Below are positions 44,595-53,009 of a stretch of DNA of 64,000 nucleotides, one piece after another (the stretch's first letter is position 1; every line of letters begins with the position of its first letter). Below the pieces are notes generated by a model. That model did not search any database and was not told the DNA's origin. It was given only the letters and a program-made list of their open reading frames with translations. Location of the stretch: the NCBI RefSeq assembly GCF_965233615.1, contig NZ_OZ247495.1; one strand, 5' to 3'. The stretch is from Pelagibius sp028280305. GTDB taxonomy: Bacteria > Pseudomonadota > Alphaproteobacteria > Kiloniellales > Kiloniellaceae. Both the position numbers and the translations under genes were made by a program.

Positions 44595-45268
44595 GACAAG
44601 GTGTCCTCATGCTTCTCGGCTACGATCACCCTGATCTTATCAGCGACGGACTCCGCCGTCCCGGCGGCATCGACGAGAATGCAGCGTTGCGGTTCGTCTG
44701 CCGCGATTTCGTGGAAGCCCCGGCGCAGCCGCTCGTGAAAAGCGCGATCCATGGTCTCATAGCGATCTTCGGCAGCAGTGGTGGACGTCGCCCGCTGGCG
44801 CGCGCGCTCCAGGCCATCAGCGACCGGAAGGTCGAGGATCAGCGTCAGGTCCGGCATCAGGCGGTCCAGGACAAGCGCGCGCAGCTTTTCGACGGGCTCC
44901 CGGCCCAGTTCATGTCCGAAGCCCTGATAGGCCAGGGTCGAGTCGACGAAGCGGTCGCAAACCACCCAGTTACCGCGGGCCAGGGCGGGCTCGATAGTCT
45001 TGATGACATGGTCGCGGCGGGCGGCGAAGTGCAGAAGCGTTTCGGTCAAGGCATCCCAGCGGCCCGCCTCACCGGTTACCAAGAGGTCACGGATCTGCTC
45101 GGCGCCGGGGCTGCCCCCGGGCTCCCGCGTTTCCACCACCGTTACGCCTTGCTCGCGCAGCCAGGCGGCAAGAAGCTTTTGCTGGGTGGATTTGCCGGCC
45201 CCCTCGCCGCCTTCCAGAGTGATGAAGCGGCCCCTTGCCTTGCCGACCGTTGCCGTCGTGTCGCTCAA
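44591..45268 (-). CDS. tmk: Thymidylate kinase
   Basis: 225 residues. The P-loop is EGGEGAGKSTQ, the DRF motif is CDRFVDSTLAYQG, and the LID region contains RATSTTAAEDRYE. It phosphorylates dTMP to dTDP in the cytosol. The stop overlaps holB and the start overlaps the dac gene stop, both by four bases; the three genes form one translationally coupled unit. Confidence 0.97.
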   Translation of the reverse strand: MSDTTATVGKARGRFITLEGGEGAGKSTQQKLLAAWLREQGVTVVETREPGGSPGAEQIRDLLVTGEAGRWDALTETLLHFAARRDHVIKTIEPALARGNWVVCDRFVDSTLAYQGFGHELGREPVEKLRALVLDRLMPDLTLILDLPVADGLERARQRATSTTAAEDRYETMDRAFHERLRRGFHEIAADEPQRCILVDAAGTAESVADKIRVIVAEKHEDTLS

Positions 45269-46413
45269 GGGGTTCCCAGCAGCAGGAACTTGATGCTGGC
45301 CGCAATCCGTCCAAAGGGCCCGAGCTGCTCGACGTCTTCGCCGGCCATCAGCGGTACTTCAACCGGCACGCCGTCCGGCCAGGAGACCCGCAGGGTAGCG
45401 ATCTCCTGCCCAGAAGGAACCGGTGCCGGGATGGGGCTGTCATAGACAACGGAGACTTTCATCCCGTTACGCACGCTGCGCGGCAGGGTGACGACGAGAT
45501 CCTCGGCCATTACGAGGGGCACGGTTTTCTCGGCACCAAGCCAGACCGGTGCCTCGTCGACGGTCTCCCCACTCTCGAAAAGGGCGTAGTTGCCGAATTC
45601 CCGGAAGCCCCAGGACATCAGCCGTTCGGACTCGGCTGAGCGTTCCTTGATGCTGCCCAGGCCGTTCACTACAAGGATCAGCCGGCGGTCGTTCTGAACC
45701 GCCGAGGCCGTCAACCCGTAACCGGCTTCCTCGGTATGTCCGGTCTTCAACCCATCGGCGCCGATGTTCTTGTAGAGAAGCGGATTACGGTTGCCCTGAC
45801 GAATATCGGTCCAGGTGAATTCCTTCTCCGAGTAGTAGTGATAGAACTCGGGGTGGTCGGTAATGATCCGATTGGCAAGGGTTGCAAGATCACGTGCCGT
45901 CATCCGGTGGTCCGGGTGCGGCCAGCCGGTCGCATTGGCGAATGTACTGCCGGTCATGCCGATCTCGCGCGCTTTGGCCGTCATCTGCTCGGCAAAGGCT
46001 TCTTCGCTGCCGGCAATGCCTTCGGCCAGGACGATGCAGGCATCGTTGCCCGATTGCACGATCACACCGCGCAGCAGATCTTCGACACGGATCTGGTCCC
46101 CGACTTCCACGAACATTTTGGAACCGCCCATGCGCCAGGCTTTCTCGCTGACCGGCAGCTTATCGTCGAGGGACAGGCTGCCCGCTTTCAAGCGTTCGAA
46201 AACCATGTAGGCCGTCATGATCTTGCTCATCGACGCCGGGGGCATAGAGACTTCCGAATTCTTGTCGAGCAAGATGGCGTTGGTGTTCGCGTCCATCAGG
46301 AAGACTTCGCGGGCCTGGGTTTCCAGAGCCTCCGCCGTGGATGCCAGAGGTGCCGACAAGCCAATGGCCGCTGCCAGCGCGAAGGACAGAATGATTGATC
46401 TGGTGAGGGTCAT
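45265..46413 (-). CDS. D-alanyl-D-alanine carboxypeptidase (penicillin-binding protein 5/6 type)
   Basis: 382 residues with a signal peptide (MTLTRSIILSFALAAAIG). The active-site motifs of the SXXK peptidases are present: S61-M-S-K, SGN (VQSGNDACIV) and KTG (LKTGHTEEAGYG). A PBP5-type C-terminal domain and an amphipathic end helix follow. It trims the terminal D-Ala from peptidoglycan stem peptides in the periplasm. It is upstream of tmk and overlaps it. Confidence 0.95.
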   Translation of the reverse strand: MTLTRSIILSFALAAAIGLSAPLASTAEALETQAREVFLMDANTNAILLDKNSEVSMPPASMSKIMTAYMVFERLKAGSLSLDDKLPVSEKAWRMGGSKMFVEVGDQIRVEDLLRGVIVQSGNDACIVLAEGIAGSEEAFAEQMTAKAREIGMTGSTFANATGWPHPDHRMTARDLATLANRIITDHPEFYHYYSEKEFTWTDIRQGNRNPLLYKNIGADGLKTGHTEEAGYGLTASAVQNDRRLILVVNGLGSIKERSAESERLMSWGFREFGNYALFESGETVDEAPVWLGAEKTVPLVMAEDLVVTLPRSVRNGMKVSVVYDSPIPAPVPSGQEIATLRVSWPDGVPVEVPLMAGEDVEQLGPFGRIAASIKFLLLGTP

Positions 46414-46476
46414 TTCACGTTTTTCTCCGGGCGCAGAGGGCCTGAACTTTTCTGTGGCACAGGTTCCCGCGCAACA

Positions 46477-47475
46477 TCAATCGACAACAACCTTGGCATC
46501 GGTGATGCCATTGTAGAGAAGCCTCTCAAGCAGCTTGTCGGCTTCGCCGACATCGCGCACCGGGCCGAGGCGAACGCGGAAGAAACGGGTATCGCCGACG
46601 ACGGCGCGCGCAATCTGCACGTTGCCGAGAGAAGACAGCCGCGCGCGCATACGCTCTGCATTGACGATCTCGGCGAAAGCGCCGGCCTGCACATACAGTC
46701 GGGTCCGCCGTACCGCTTCCTGGGTGACGACCGGCTGTGGATTGACGACCAGCGGCGCTGTCGCCGTGTCACTGGTCTGAAGCTGTGCGGCAGAGGCGGT
46801 TCGCACGGGTGCGGGCTTGACGGGAGCGCCGGCTGCCGGCGCGGGTGCGGCCTCGCCGGCGGGCGGCAGTTCCTGAACCGCCACCGTTTCAACGGGGACC
46901 GCCGGCGGTGCATCGGCATCGGGGCTCAAGCCCTTGGCGGCATTGACCAGTTCGCGGGTTTCGGGTTCCAGGATGGTGACCCGGACCTTTGCGGTTCCCT
47001 GCCTGACGAAACCCAGAAGTTCGGCACCGCGTTTTGAGAGGTCGATGATGCGGCCGTGGGCAAAAGGGCCGCGATCGTTGATGCGCACCCGGATCGAGCG
47101 GCCGTTTTCCAGGTTTGTCACCTGCACCAGGGTCGGCATCGGCAGCGTCCGATGGGCGGCGGTCATGGCGTTCTGGTCGTAGATCTCGCCGTTTGCGGTC
47201 CGCTTGCCGTGGAAACCGGGGCCGTACCAGGAGGCCACGCCGGTTTCGTCATAGTCGTAGTCGACCCGCGGGTAATACCAGATGTTCTTTATCTGATAGG
47301 GCCGACCGACCTTGTAGTTGCCTTGTTGCGGAGGGGTTGCGTCGGGGGGCAGTTGCAGCCGCTTTGCATTATGAACCGCCAGTTCGGTTTCAGCGCAGCC
47401 CGCGAGAATTCCCATCAAGCCCAGCAGTACCGCGCCGGATTTCCATCCCCCGGATATCCATCGCCCAGCCACCAT
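46477..47475 (-). CDS. rlpA: RlpA-type septal-ring lytic transglycosylase lipoprotein with SPOR domain
   Basis: 332 residues from the ATG at MVAGRWISG. A lipobox LAGCAE gives a lipidated cysteine near residue 27. The double-psi beta-barrel domain carries GVASWYGPGFHGKRTANGE, with the catalytic aspartate in INDRGPFAHGRIIDLS. A proline-rich linker leads to a SPOR domain (LYVQAGAFAEIVNAERMR) that binds denuded septal glycan. The protein is outer-membrane-anchored and acts in daughter-cell separation. It lies 63 bases before dac in the same direction. Confidence 0.95.
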   Translation of the reverse strand: MVAGRWISGGWKSGAVLLGLMGILAGCAETELAVHNAKRLQLPPDATPPQQGNYKVGRPYQIKNIWYYPRVDYDYDETGVASWYGPGFHGKRTANGEIYDQNAMTAAHRTLPMPTLVQVTNLENGRSIRVRINDRGPFAHGRIIDLSKRGAELLGFVRQGTAKVRVTILEPETRELVNAAKGLSPDADAPPAVPVETVAVQELPPAGEAAPAPAAGAPVKPAPVRTASAAQLQTSDTATAPLVVNPQPVVTQEAVRRTRLYVQAGAFAEIVNAERMRARLSSLGNVQIARAVVGDTRFFRVRLGPVRDVGEADKLLERLLYNGITDAKVVVD

Positions 47476-47572
47476 ATTGTATTCTCGCAAGCGTTCCCCA
47501 CTATCTCTTGTAGTCTATGCGTCTTTTGCTTCTCCGGCAATCATGCTGCCAAGGGGGGGCGGCATACCGGAA

Positions 47573-48784
47573 TCAGGGTTTTCTCAATTTCTCGATCAGT
47601 TCCATCGTCGGATAGCCGTCGGCGGGCTCGCCGATCGATTTTTGATAGGCGCTGAGGGCGGCGCGCGTCTGGCGGCCGACCAGACCGTCCGGCTCCCCGG
47701 CATCAAAGCCCCTGGCATTCAAGAGCGCCTGCATCTCCTCGATGATCTTCAGGCTGATCGGCTGTTCCTCCGGCAGGGAGGCGAGCGGCGGCGCGCCGGC
47801 AATGCGATCGGCAAGATGGCCCACAGCCAGGGCGTAGAGGATGGAGCGGTTCCAGATCAGGATGGTGCGATAGTTGTTGTAGGCGAGGAACGCGGGGCCC
47901 CTGTGCCCTGACGGCAACACCATCGCGGCATCCAGATCGGCGCTTGGCAGCGGGCTGCCGTCGATCCTGGTGACGCCGTGAATCTCGGCCCATTCGCGCA
48001 GCGGCTTGGCGATATTGAGACTGGCTTGGCTGTGGTCGAAACCAGCGGGAAGCCTGACCTCCCTGCCCCAGGTTTCGTCACCCCGCCAACCTTCCTGAGA
48101 CAGGTAGTTGGCGGCGGAGGCGAAGATGTCGGGCAGGCTGTTCCAGATGTCGCGCTTGCCGTCGCCGTCGAAGTCGACGGCGAAGTTCACGAAAGTCGAA
48201 GGGATGAACTGCACCTGCCCCATGGCCCCGGCCCAGGAGCCGGTCATCCGCTCGGCGGCGATGTGCCCCTCGTCGATGATTTGCAGGGCGTTCAGCAGCT
48301 CGTTGCGAAAGAAGGCGCTGCGCCGGGAATCGTGGGCGAGGGTCGCCAGGGCGCCGATCACCGGAAAGCCGCCGGTGTACTCGCCGAAGTTGCTCTCAAG
48401 GCCCCAGAAGGAAACCAGGAACCGGGGCTGGACGCCGTATTTGGCCTCAATGCGCTGCAGAAGGTCGCGATGCTCCTCCAACAGACGCCGGGCGCGGTCG
48501 ACCCGGGTGTCGGTGACGCTGGATCGAACATAGCGGGTGAAGGTCAAAGTGAATTCGCGCTGACTGCGGTCTTTCTCCAGAACCCGCTCGATGGGCTTCA
48601 CCCCGGCCAGCGCCGCCTCGACGGTCTGGGACCGGATGCCTTTGCCAAGGGCTTCCTGCTTCAATTCATCCAGCCAGCGGTCAAACCCGGCATCGGTTTG
48701 CTGCGCCGTCGCGGGCGCTGTCAGGCACAAGGTGACTGCAAGGCCAAGGGCGAGTGCTTTGACAGAGGATGTCAGGCTCGGCAT
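47573..48784 (-). CDS. mltB: Membrane-bound lytic murein transglycosylase B family
   Basis: 403 residues from the ATG at MPSLTSSV, which gives a signal peptide ending in TAPATAQ. The catalytic glutamate lies in VSFWGLESNFGEYTG, with the following ARRSAFFRNELL helix; MTGSWAGAMGQVQF is the usual substrate-groove motif. A peptidoglycan-binding domain is at the C-terminus (LNARGFDAGEPDGLVGRQT). It cleaves glycan strands with formation of 1,6-anhydroMurNAc in the periplasm. No lipobox is seen, so it may be soluble. It precedes rlpA. Confidence 0.94.
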   Translation of the reverse strand: MPSLTSSVKALALGLAVTLCLTAPATAQQTDAGFDRWLDELKQEALGKGIRSQTVEAALAGVKPIERVLEKDRSQREFTLTFTRYVRSSVTDTRVDRARRLLEEHRDLLQRIEAKYGVQPRFLVSFWGLESNFGEYTGGFPVIGALATLAHDSRRSAFFRNELLNALQIIDEGHIAAERMTGSWAGAMGQVQFIPSTFVNFAVDFDGDGKRDIWNSLPDIFASAANYLSQEGWRGDETWGREVRLPAGFDHSQASLNIAKPLREWAEIHGVTRIDGSPLPSADLDAAMVLPSGHRGPAFLAYNNYRTILIWNRSILYALAVGHLADRIAGAPPLASLPEEQPISLKIIEEMQALLNARGFDAGEPDGLVGRQTRAALSAYQKSIGEPADGYPTMELIEKLRKP

Positions 48785-48913
48785 GAAAACGGTCACCCCA
48801 CGAAACGTTGCCACAACGCGGCCGGCATTTTGGAGAACGCGGCCCGACTGGCTGTTCTTGTGCCATAGGCCCAAGAGTCGTGGCAATCCAAGCTTCCGCC
48901 TTCTTTGCCCAGC

Positions 48914-49171
48914 CTAGGGATCCTCAGTCACCTCAAAGGTGATGCTGTCGCCGGCCAGCAGGAACACCACCGCGCCGTCGGCGGCCTTGTAGGTCCATTT
49001 CTCTATGGGGCCGATCTTGGACACCTCACTCGGCTCACCAAGCGCGGACTCCAGGTCGGCGCGTGTTGAGGCTCCGTCGGCCTTCTTGATGATATCGGCT
49101 TTGCTGGGCGCGAAGCAGCCGGCAAGCATTAGCACCAGCAGGAATGCAAACGCGGTTGTGGCGGAACGCAT
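48914..49171 (-). CDS. Small lipoprotein, BamE/SmpA-like fold
   Basis: 85 residues with a lipobox MLAGCFAP (cysteine about residue 19). The rest (ADIIKKADGASTRADLESAL, GEPSEVSKIGPIEKWTYK) has the pattern of the BamE/OmlA fold: a helix pair followed by strands with GxP and WxY. It could bind in the periplasm to an outer-membrane assembly factor. It is on the same strand as mltB, 129 bases upstream of it. Confidence 0.65.
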   Translation of the reverse strand: MRSATTAFAFLLVLMLAGCFAPSKADIIKKADGASTRADLESALGEPSEVSKIGPIEKWTYKAADGAVVFLLAGDSITFEVTEDP

Positions 49172-49473
49172 CGAATCACTCCTGTGGACGTTGGATTCCA
49201 GGCTTCTGTCTAGCTTTGCCGCGCGATCCGGGCAAGTGCGCGGCGGAGAATAGTCGGTTGCGCGAAGAGCGGCTGATCCTGCTCGCGCCGGCCACCCGAA
49301 CCGGCCTTAGACCCGTGTCGGTCTCAAAATAAGGAAAAGCCCCGCCGGGGAGGCGGGGCTTTTGAGAGGTCGATGCAATCAATTTCAGGAGACGGTCGAT
49401 GAACCGTGAAACAAGTATGTTCCGGAGATGGTAAACAAATGGTTAACAGCTTAATGATTCATGAATCATTCTG
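49172..49473 (-). other. 302-base intergenic region with a terminator and nothing else recognised
   Basis: This gap contains a terminator at 49336-49363 and an AT-rich stretch (49410-49470) next to the stop of the minus-strand gene at 49474. The part next to the lipoprotein gene should hold its promoter, but no convincing boxes are visible. I see no RNA gene or further coding sequence. Confidence 0.6.
49336..49363 (-). terminator. Bidirectional rho-independent terminator
   Basis: A perfect 11-bp stem AAAGCCCCGCC / GGCGGGGCTTT with a five-base loop and T residues on both strands, 110 bases after the stop of the minus-strand gene at 49474. Confidence 0.85.
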
Positions 49474-49926
49474 TTATTTGGTCCGGTGATAAACCCGGCA
49501 GTCTGTCGTCCCCTCGCCGCGAAACAGGTAAACCACTTGATTTTCCGCCATTTTTGCCCGGTCCACCAGGCTGCCGTGGCCGCCGACCGCAGCGCCGTAG
49601 GTACGTCCGTCGACGATGCCGATATAGAATTTGTCGCGCTTTTGGCGGAAAATCCGCTTGTTGCAGGCCTTCGAAAGCTCCGGATTCAGGACCCAGGCTT
49701 CATGGAGTCGGCCCTCGTCGCGCACCAGCAGGCGCGATCCGGCTCGAACCTGTTTGGTTTTGCGCCCCAACACCGATGTATCGGCTGATCCGCCGGAGTT
49801 ATGAGTGGGATAGTGACCGGGGTTGGTGGTGTAGAGCTTGCCGGCCAGCACGGCGGTTCCGCCCTGGCCGAAAGTGGCGCCAAGGGTAACGGTGAAATAC
49901 ACCATTAATGTCAGATGCTTGACCAT
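49474..49926 (-). CDS. Secreted protein of unknown function
   Basis: 150 residues with a probable signal peptide (MVKHLTLMVYFTVTLGATFG). The mature part is basic, rich in Gly, Lys and Arg, with an SGGSADTSVLGRKTKQVRAG stretch and two cysteines. No conserved motif is recognised. It may be a surface or periplasmic protein. It is divergent from the type III polyketide synthase, with a 254-base gap between them containing repeats, and is followed by the terminator at 49336. Confidence 0.6.
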   Translation of the reverse strand: MVKHLTLMVYFTVTLGATFGQGGTAVLAGKLYTTNPGHYPTHNSGGSADTSVLGRKTKQVRAGSRLLVRDEGRLHEAWVLNPELSKACNKRIFRQKRDKFYIGIVDGRTYGAAVGGHGSLVDRAKMAENQVVYLFRGEGTTDCRVYHRTK

Positions 49927-50039
49927 GATTACCTACCATTTTGCGCGAAGCGCAGGCTCTTCCTGAGCCTCTTCAAGGTATCAGCAGTCGCCTAGGGCCG
50001 CGTTAAGGGCTGTGACTAACAAAGGACTAACGATTCAGT

Positions 50040-50083
50040 CTTGAAACCCGGGCCTTGAAACCCCGGACCTTGAAACCCTGGGG
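50040..50083 (+). repeat. Three short direct repeats upstream of the polyketide synthase
   Basis: The unit CTTGAAACCC(C/T)GG occurs at 50040, 50054 and 50069, with spacings of 14 and 15 bases, about 1.5 helical turns. They lie about 100 bases before the PKS gene. They could be an operator array or a slippage product. Confidence 0.7.
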
Positions 50084-50180
50084 TTGAGGGGCACGTAACA
50101 GTCTTAAGAAGGGCGACGACGGCCACACGTGGTGGCTTTCATGGGAGGCCGGGCAGGCACTCCCCGATACACCCAGGGAG

Positions 50181-51335
50181 ATGGACATCACTGCTCTAGA
50201 CCTTCAGATGGCGCGCGAGGAGCGCGCCGCGCCCAAGCCTGCGGCGGAAAACGCCGTTTCTCTCACCGGCCTTACCACCGCCGTACCGAAGTATGTGCTG
50301 CGCCAGGAAGACGTGGTCACCCGCGTGCGTTCTCTCTTTGGCGGACGGCGCATCAACATCGACCGTCTTTTGCCCGCCTTCGACAACGCCGGTATCCTCA
50401 CCCGCCGGTCCTGTGTGCCTATCGAATGGTATCTTGAGCCCAGCGACTGGAAGACCCGGAACCAGTTGTTTATCGACAATGCCCTGGATCTGTTCGAGGA
50501 AGCGACCTTGCGTTGCCTCGAGCAGGCAGGTCTGCCGCTCGATGCCGTTGATGCCATCGTGGCTGTTTCGACCACCGGGATCGCCGTGCCCAGTCTGGAT
50601 GCGCGGTTGATGGATCGCCTCGCGTTCCGGCGCGACGTCATCCGGCTGCCGATTTTCGGCCTGGGCTGTGCGGGCGGTGTGATGGGCCTGTCGCGGGCCG
50701 CGGCTTTGGCCAAGAGCCGTCCGGGCATGCGGGTTCTCTGCCTGGTGGCGGAACTCTGCGCCCTCACCTTTCGGGCCAACGACCGCTCCAAGAGCAATGT
50801 GATCGCGACGGCGCTTTTCGGTGACGGCGTTGCTGCGGTTTTGCTGGAATCACCCGGCGATCCGGCGTTACCCGGCGCTGGCGCGCCTGAGACCCGACAA
50901 TCTATGCCGCCGCTGCAGCTTACGGCATCAGGTGAATATACCTGGCCGGCGTCGCTCGATGTTATGGGCTGGGATGTTGAGAACGACGGGCTCGGTGTGG
51001 TTTTCTCACGCGACATACCGTCGCTCGTCCAAGACCGCCTGGGGGCAGCTCTGGATACCTTTCTCGCAGATCACGGCTACACCCGGGCCGATATCGACGG
51101 CTACGTCTGCCATCCCGGTGGCGCCAAGGTGATCGCCGCGCTGGAAGAGGTCTTCGGTCTTGAGGAAGGCAACCTCTCGGCGGCACGGGGTGTGCTGCGG
51201 GACTTCGGTAACATGTCGGCGGTGACGGTGCTTTTCGTGCTGGAGCGTATGCGCGCGGCCGGCATGAAGGGCCGCTACATTATGACGGCGCTCGGCCCTG
51301 GCTTCAGCGCAGGCTTCCAGATCCTGGAGGCGTGA
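50181..51335 (+). CDS. Type III polyketide synthase (alkylpyrone/alkylresorcinol type)
   Basis: 384 residues. The catalytic triad of chalcone-synthase-like enzymes is present: C163 in GLGCAGGVMGL, H311 in YVCHPGGAKV and N344 in RDFGNMSAVTV. The cyclisation loop is ALGPGFS (370-376). Bacterial relatives condense a long-chain acyl-CoA with malonyl-CoA units to give alkylpyrones or alkylresorcinols. The starter cannot be read from the sequence. An ATG 27 bases downstream is an alternative start. The stop is four bases before the methyltransferase start. Confidence 0.93.
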   Translation: MDITALDLQMAREERAAPKPAAENAVSLTGLTTAVPKYVLRQEDVVTRVRSLFGGRRINIDRLLPAFDNAGILTRRSCVPIEWYLEPSDWKTRNQLFIDNALDLFEEATLRCLEQAGLPLDAVDAIVAVSTTGIAVPSLDARLMDRLAFRRDVIRLPIFGLGCAGGVMGLSRAAALAKSRPGMRVLCLVAELCALTFRANDRSKSNVIATALFGDGVAAVLLESPGDPALPGAGAPETRQSMPPLQLTASGEYTWPASLDVMGWDVENDGLGVVFSRDIPSLVQDRLGAALDTFLADHGYTRADIDGYVCHPGGAKVIAALEEVFGLEEGNLSAARGVLRDFGNMSAVTVLFVLERMRAAGMKGRYIMTALGPGFSAGFQILEA

Positions 51336-51339
51336 AGCC

Positions 51340-51870
51340 ATGAGCGTGCTCTGGGCCGTTCTGATCCTCGTCGCCCTCCAACGCCTCGGTGAACTGGTTT
51401 ACGCCCGGCGCAACACGCGACGCCTTCTGGCTGAAGGCGGACAGGAGATTGGCGCCGGTCACTATCCCCTGCTGGTCGGCCTTCACACGCTGTGGCTTCT
51501 CGCGCTGCTGGTTTTTGTGCCGGCGGACGCTCCCGCCTCTTGGCCCCTGCTTGGGATTTTCCTGGTACTGCAGTTGTTGCGCCTTTGGGTCCTGATCACG
51601 CTGGGCCGCTACTGGACCACCAGGATCATCACCCTGCCCGATGTACCGCTGGTGCGAAAAGGCCCTTACCGCCTCTTCCGCCATCCCAATTATCTGGTCG
51701 TGGCCGGTGAAATCCTGGTGCTGCCGCTGGCCTTCGGCGCCTGGGAGATCGCGCTCGCCTTTTCCGTGGCCAACGCGATCGTCCTGGCTGTTCGAATAAG
51801 CTGCGAGGAGCGCGCCATCGCACCCCGTCGCTCTGAATCGTTGAAGACGGGGCCGGTCAAATCTCCATGA
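51340..51870 (+). CDS. Isoprenylcysteine-carboxyl-methyltransferase-like membrane protein (BpsB/YpbQ type)
   Basis: 176 residues with about five membrane helices. The ICMT-family signature at residues 105-125 reads LVRKGPYRLFRHPNYLVV, followed by the C-terminal EERAI segment that binds S-adenosylmethionine. In Bacillus the partner of a type III PKS, BpsB (YpbQ), O-methylates alkylpyrones. The same arrangement here, with a four-base gap after the PKS gene, makes methylation of a polyketide pyrone or resorcinol in the membrane the most likely role. It overlaps the 3' end of the convergent alcohol dehydrogenase gene by 14 bases. Confidence 0.88.
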   Translation: MSVLWAVLILVALQRLGELVYARRNTRRLLAEGGQEIGAGHYPLLVGLHTLWLLALLVFVPADAPASWPLLGIFLVLQLLRLWVLITLGRYWTTRIITLPDVPLVRKGPYRLFRHPNYLVVAGEILVLPLAFGAWEIALAFSVANAIVLAVRISCEERAIAPRRSESLKTGPVKSP

Positions 51871-52876
51871 CGATCCGGCCGTCGATCTTGCCGGCTTCCA
51901 TGCGCCCGAAGATGTCGTTGACGTTCTCCAGGCGGTCGGTTGCGAAGTGGGATGCCACCTTGCCCTCGGCGGCAAACTGAAGCGCTTCCGACAGATCGTT
52001 GCGGGTGCCGACGATCGATCCGCGGATTGTTTTGCGCATCAGCACCACTTCGAAAATCGGCAGCTCGAAGCCGCCGGGCGGCAAACCGATCAGGCTCATG
52101 GTGCCGCCGCGTCCCAGCATGGTAACGGCTTGCGAGAAAGAATCGCGCGATACCGCGGTAACGACGACGCCCTCGACCCCGCCGTTTTTGGCGATCTCTG
52201 CGGCGGCATCGGTGGTCGCCGCGTTGAAGACCTGATCAGCGCCGGAGTCCGAGGCCATCTTCAGCTTCTCCTCCGCAATGTCGATGGCGATCACGTGAAA
52301 GCCCATGGCCTTCGCGTACTGAACCGCAAGCTGCCCCAGTCCGCCGATTCCGACCACGGCGACGGTCTGTCCCGGCTTGGCCTCGGTTTCCTTCAGGCCC
52401 TTATAGACAGTGACCCCGGCGCAGAGGATCGGGGCGGCGGGCGCGAAGTCGAGGCCGTCGGGCAGATGGCCGACGTAGTCCGGATCGGCAAGGACATAGT
52501 CTGCAAAACCGCCATTGACGCTGTAGCCGGTGTTTGCCTGGGACTCACAGAGCGTTTCCCAGCCGCCGACGCAGTGGCGGCAGCAGCCGCAGGCCGTGTG
52601 AAGCCAGGGCACGCCGACGCGGTCGCCTTCCTTCACCGAGGTAACGCCGCGGCCGACCGCGGCAACTGAACCGACGCCCTCATGCCCTGGAATAAAGGGC
52701 GGTGTGGGCTTCACCGGCCAGTCGCCCTGCGCGGCGTGCAGGTCAGTGTGGCAGACCCCGCTGGCTTCGATCTTGACCACGATCTTGCCGTCACTCACTT
52801 CGGGTTTATCGACCTCGCGAATGTCGAGCGGCTTCCCGAACTCGGTGACGACGGCGGCTTTCATTGTGCTTGGCAT
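51857..52876 (-). CDS. adhP: Zinc-dependent alcohol dehydrogenase (AdhP-type)
   Basis: 339 residues from the ATG after GGAAGG; upstream frame not coding. The catalytic zinc site is GVCHTDLHAAQGDW and the GHEGVGSVAAVG motif. The structural zinc site is complete (HTACGCCRHCVGGWETLC). The Rossmann motif is VGIGGLGQLAVQYAKAMG. It oxidises primary alcohols with NAD+. It is convergent with the PKS-methyltransferase pair and overlaps it by 14 bases; a role in that pathway is not indicated. Confidence 0.94.
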   Translation of the reverse strand: MPSTMKAAVVTEFGKPLDIREVDKPEVSDGKIVVKIEASGVCHTDLHAAQGDWPVKPTPPFIPGHEGVGSVAAVGRGVTSVKEGDRVGVPWLHTACGCCRHCVGGWETLCESQANTGYSVNGGFADYVLADPDYVGHLPDGLDFAPAAPILCAGVTVYKGLKETEAKPGQTVAVVGIGGLGQLAVQYAKAMGFHVIAIDIAEEKLKMASDSGADQVFNAATTDAAAEIAKNGGVEGVVVTAVSRDSFSQAVTMLGRGGTMSLIGLPPGGFELPIFEVVLMRKTIRGSIVGTRNDLSEALQFAAEGKVASHFATDRLENVNDIFGRMEAGKIDGRIVMEI

Positions 52877-52993
52877 CGATACCTTCCTTTGTCGATTCCG
52901 TGCATCCGCCCAGCCCGTTTGCACAAACACAAAATCTAACATGGCTATGAGGCAGGCTTATGAAAAGCGGCCGTTGTTTGGTAAAACCTATCA

Positions 52994-53006
52994 GGGCCGA
53001 AGGCCC
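52994..53006 (-). terminator. Short hairpin after the ABC transporter operon, possible terminator
   Basis: GGGCC-GAA-GGCCC lies four bases after the livM stop. On the minus strand its loop is TTC, a stable type, and T residues follow at some distance. Weak evidence. Confidence 0.35.
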
Positions 53007-53009
53007 AAA

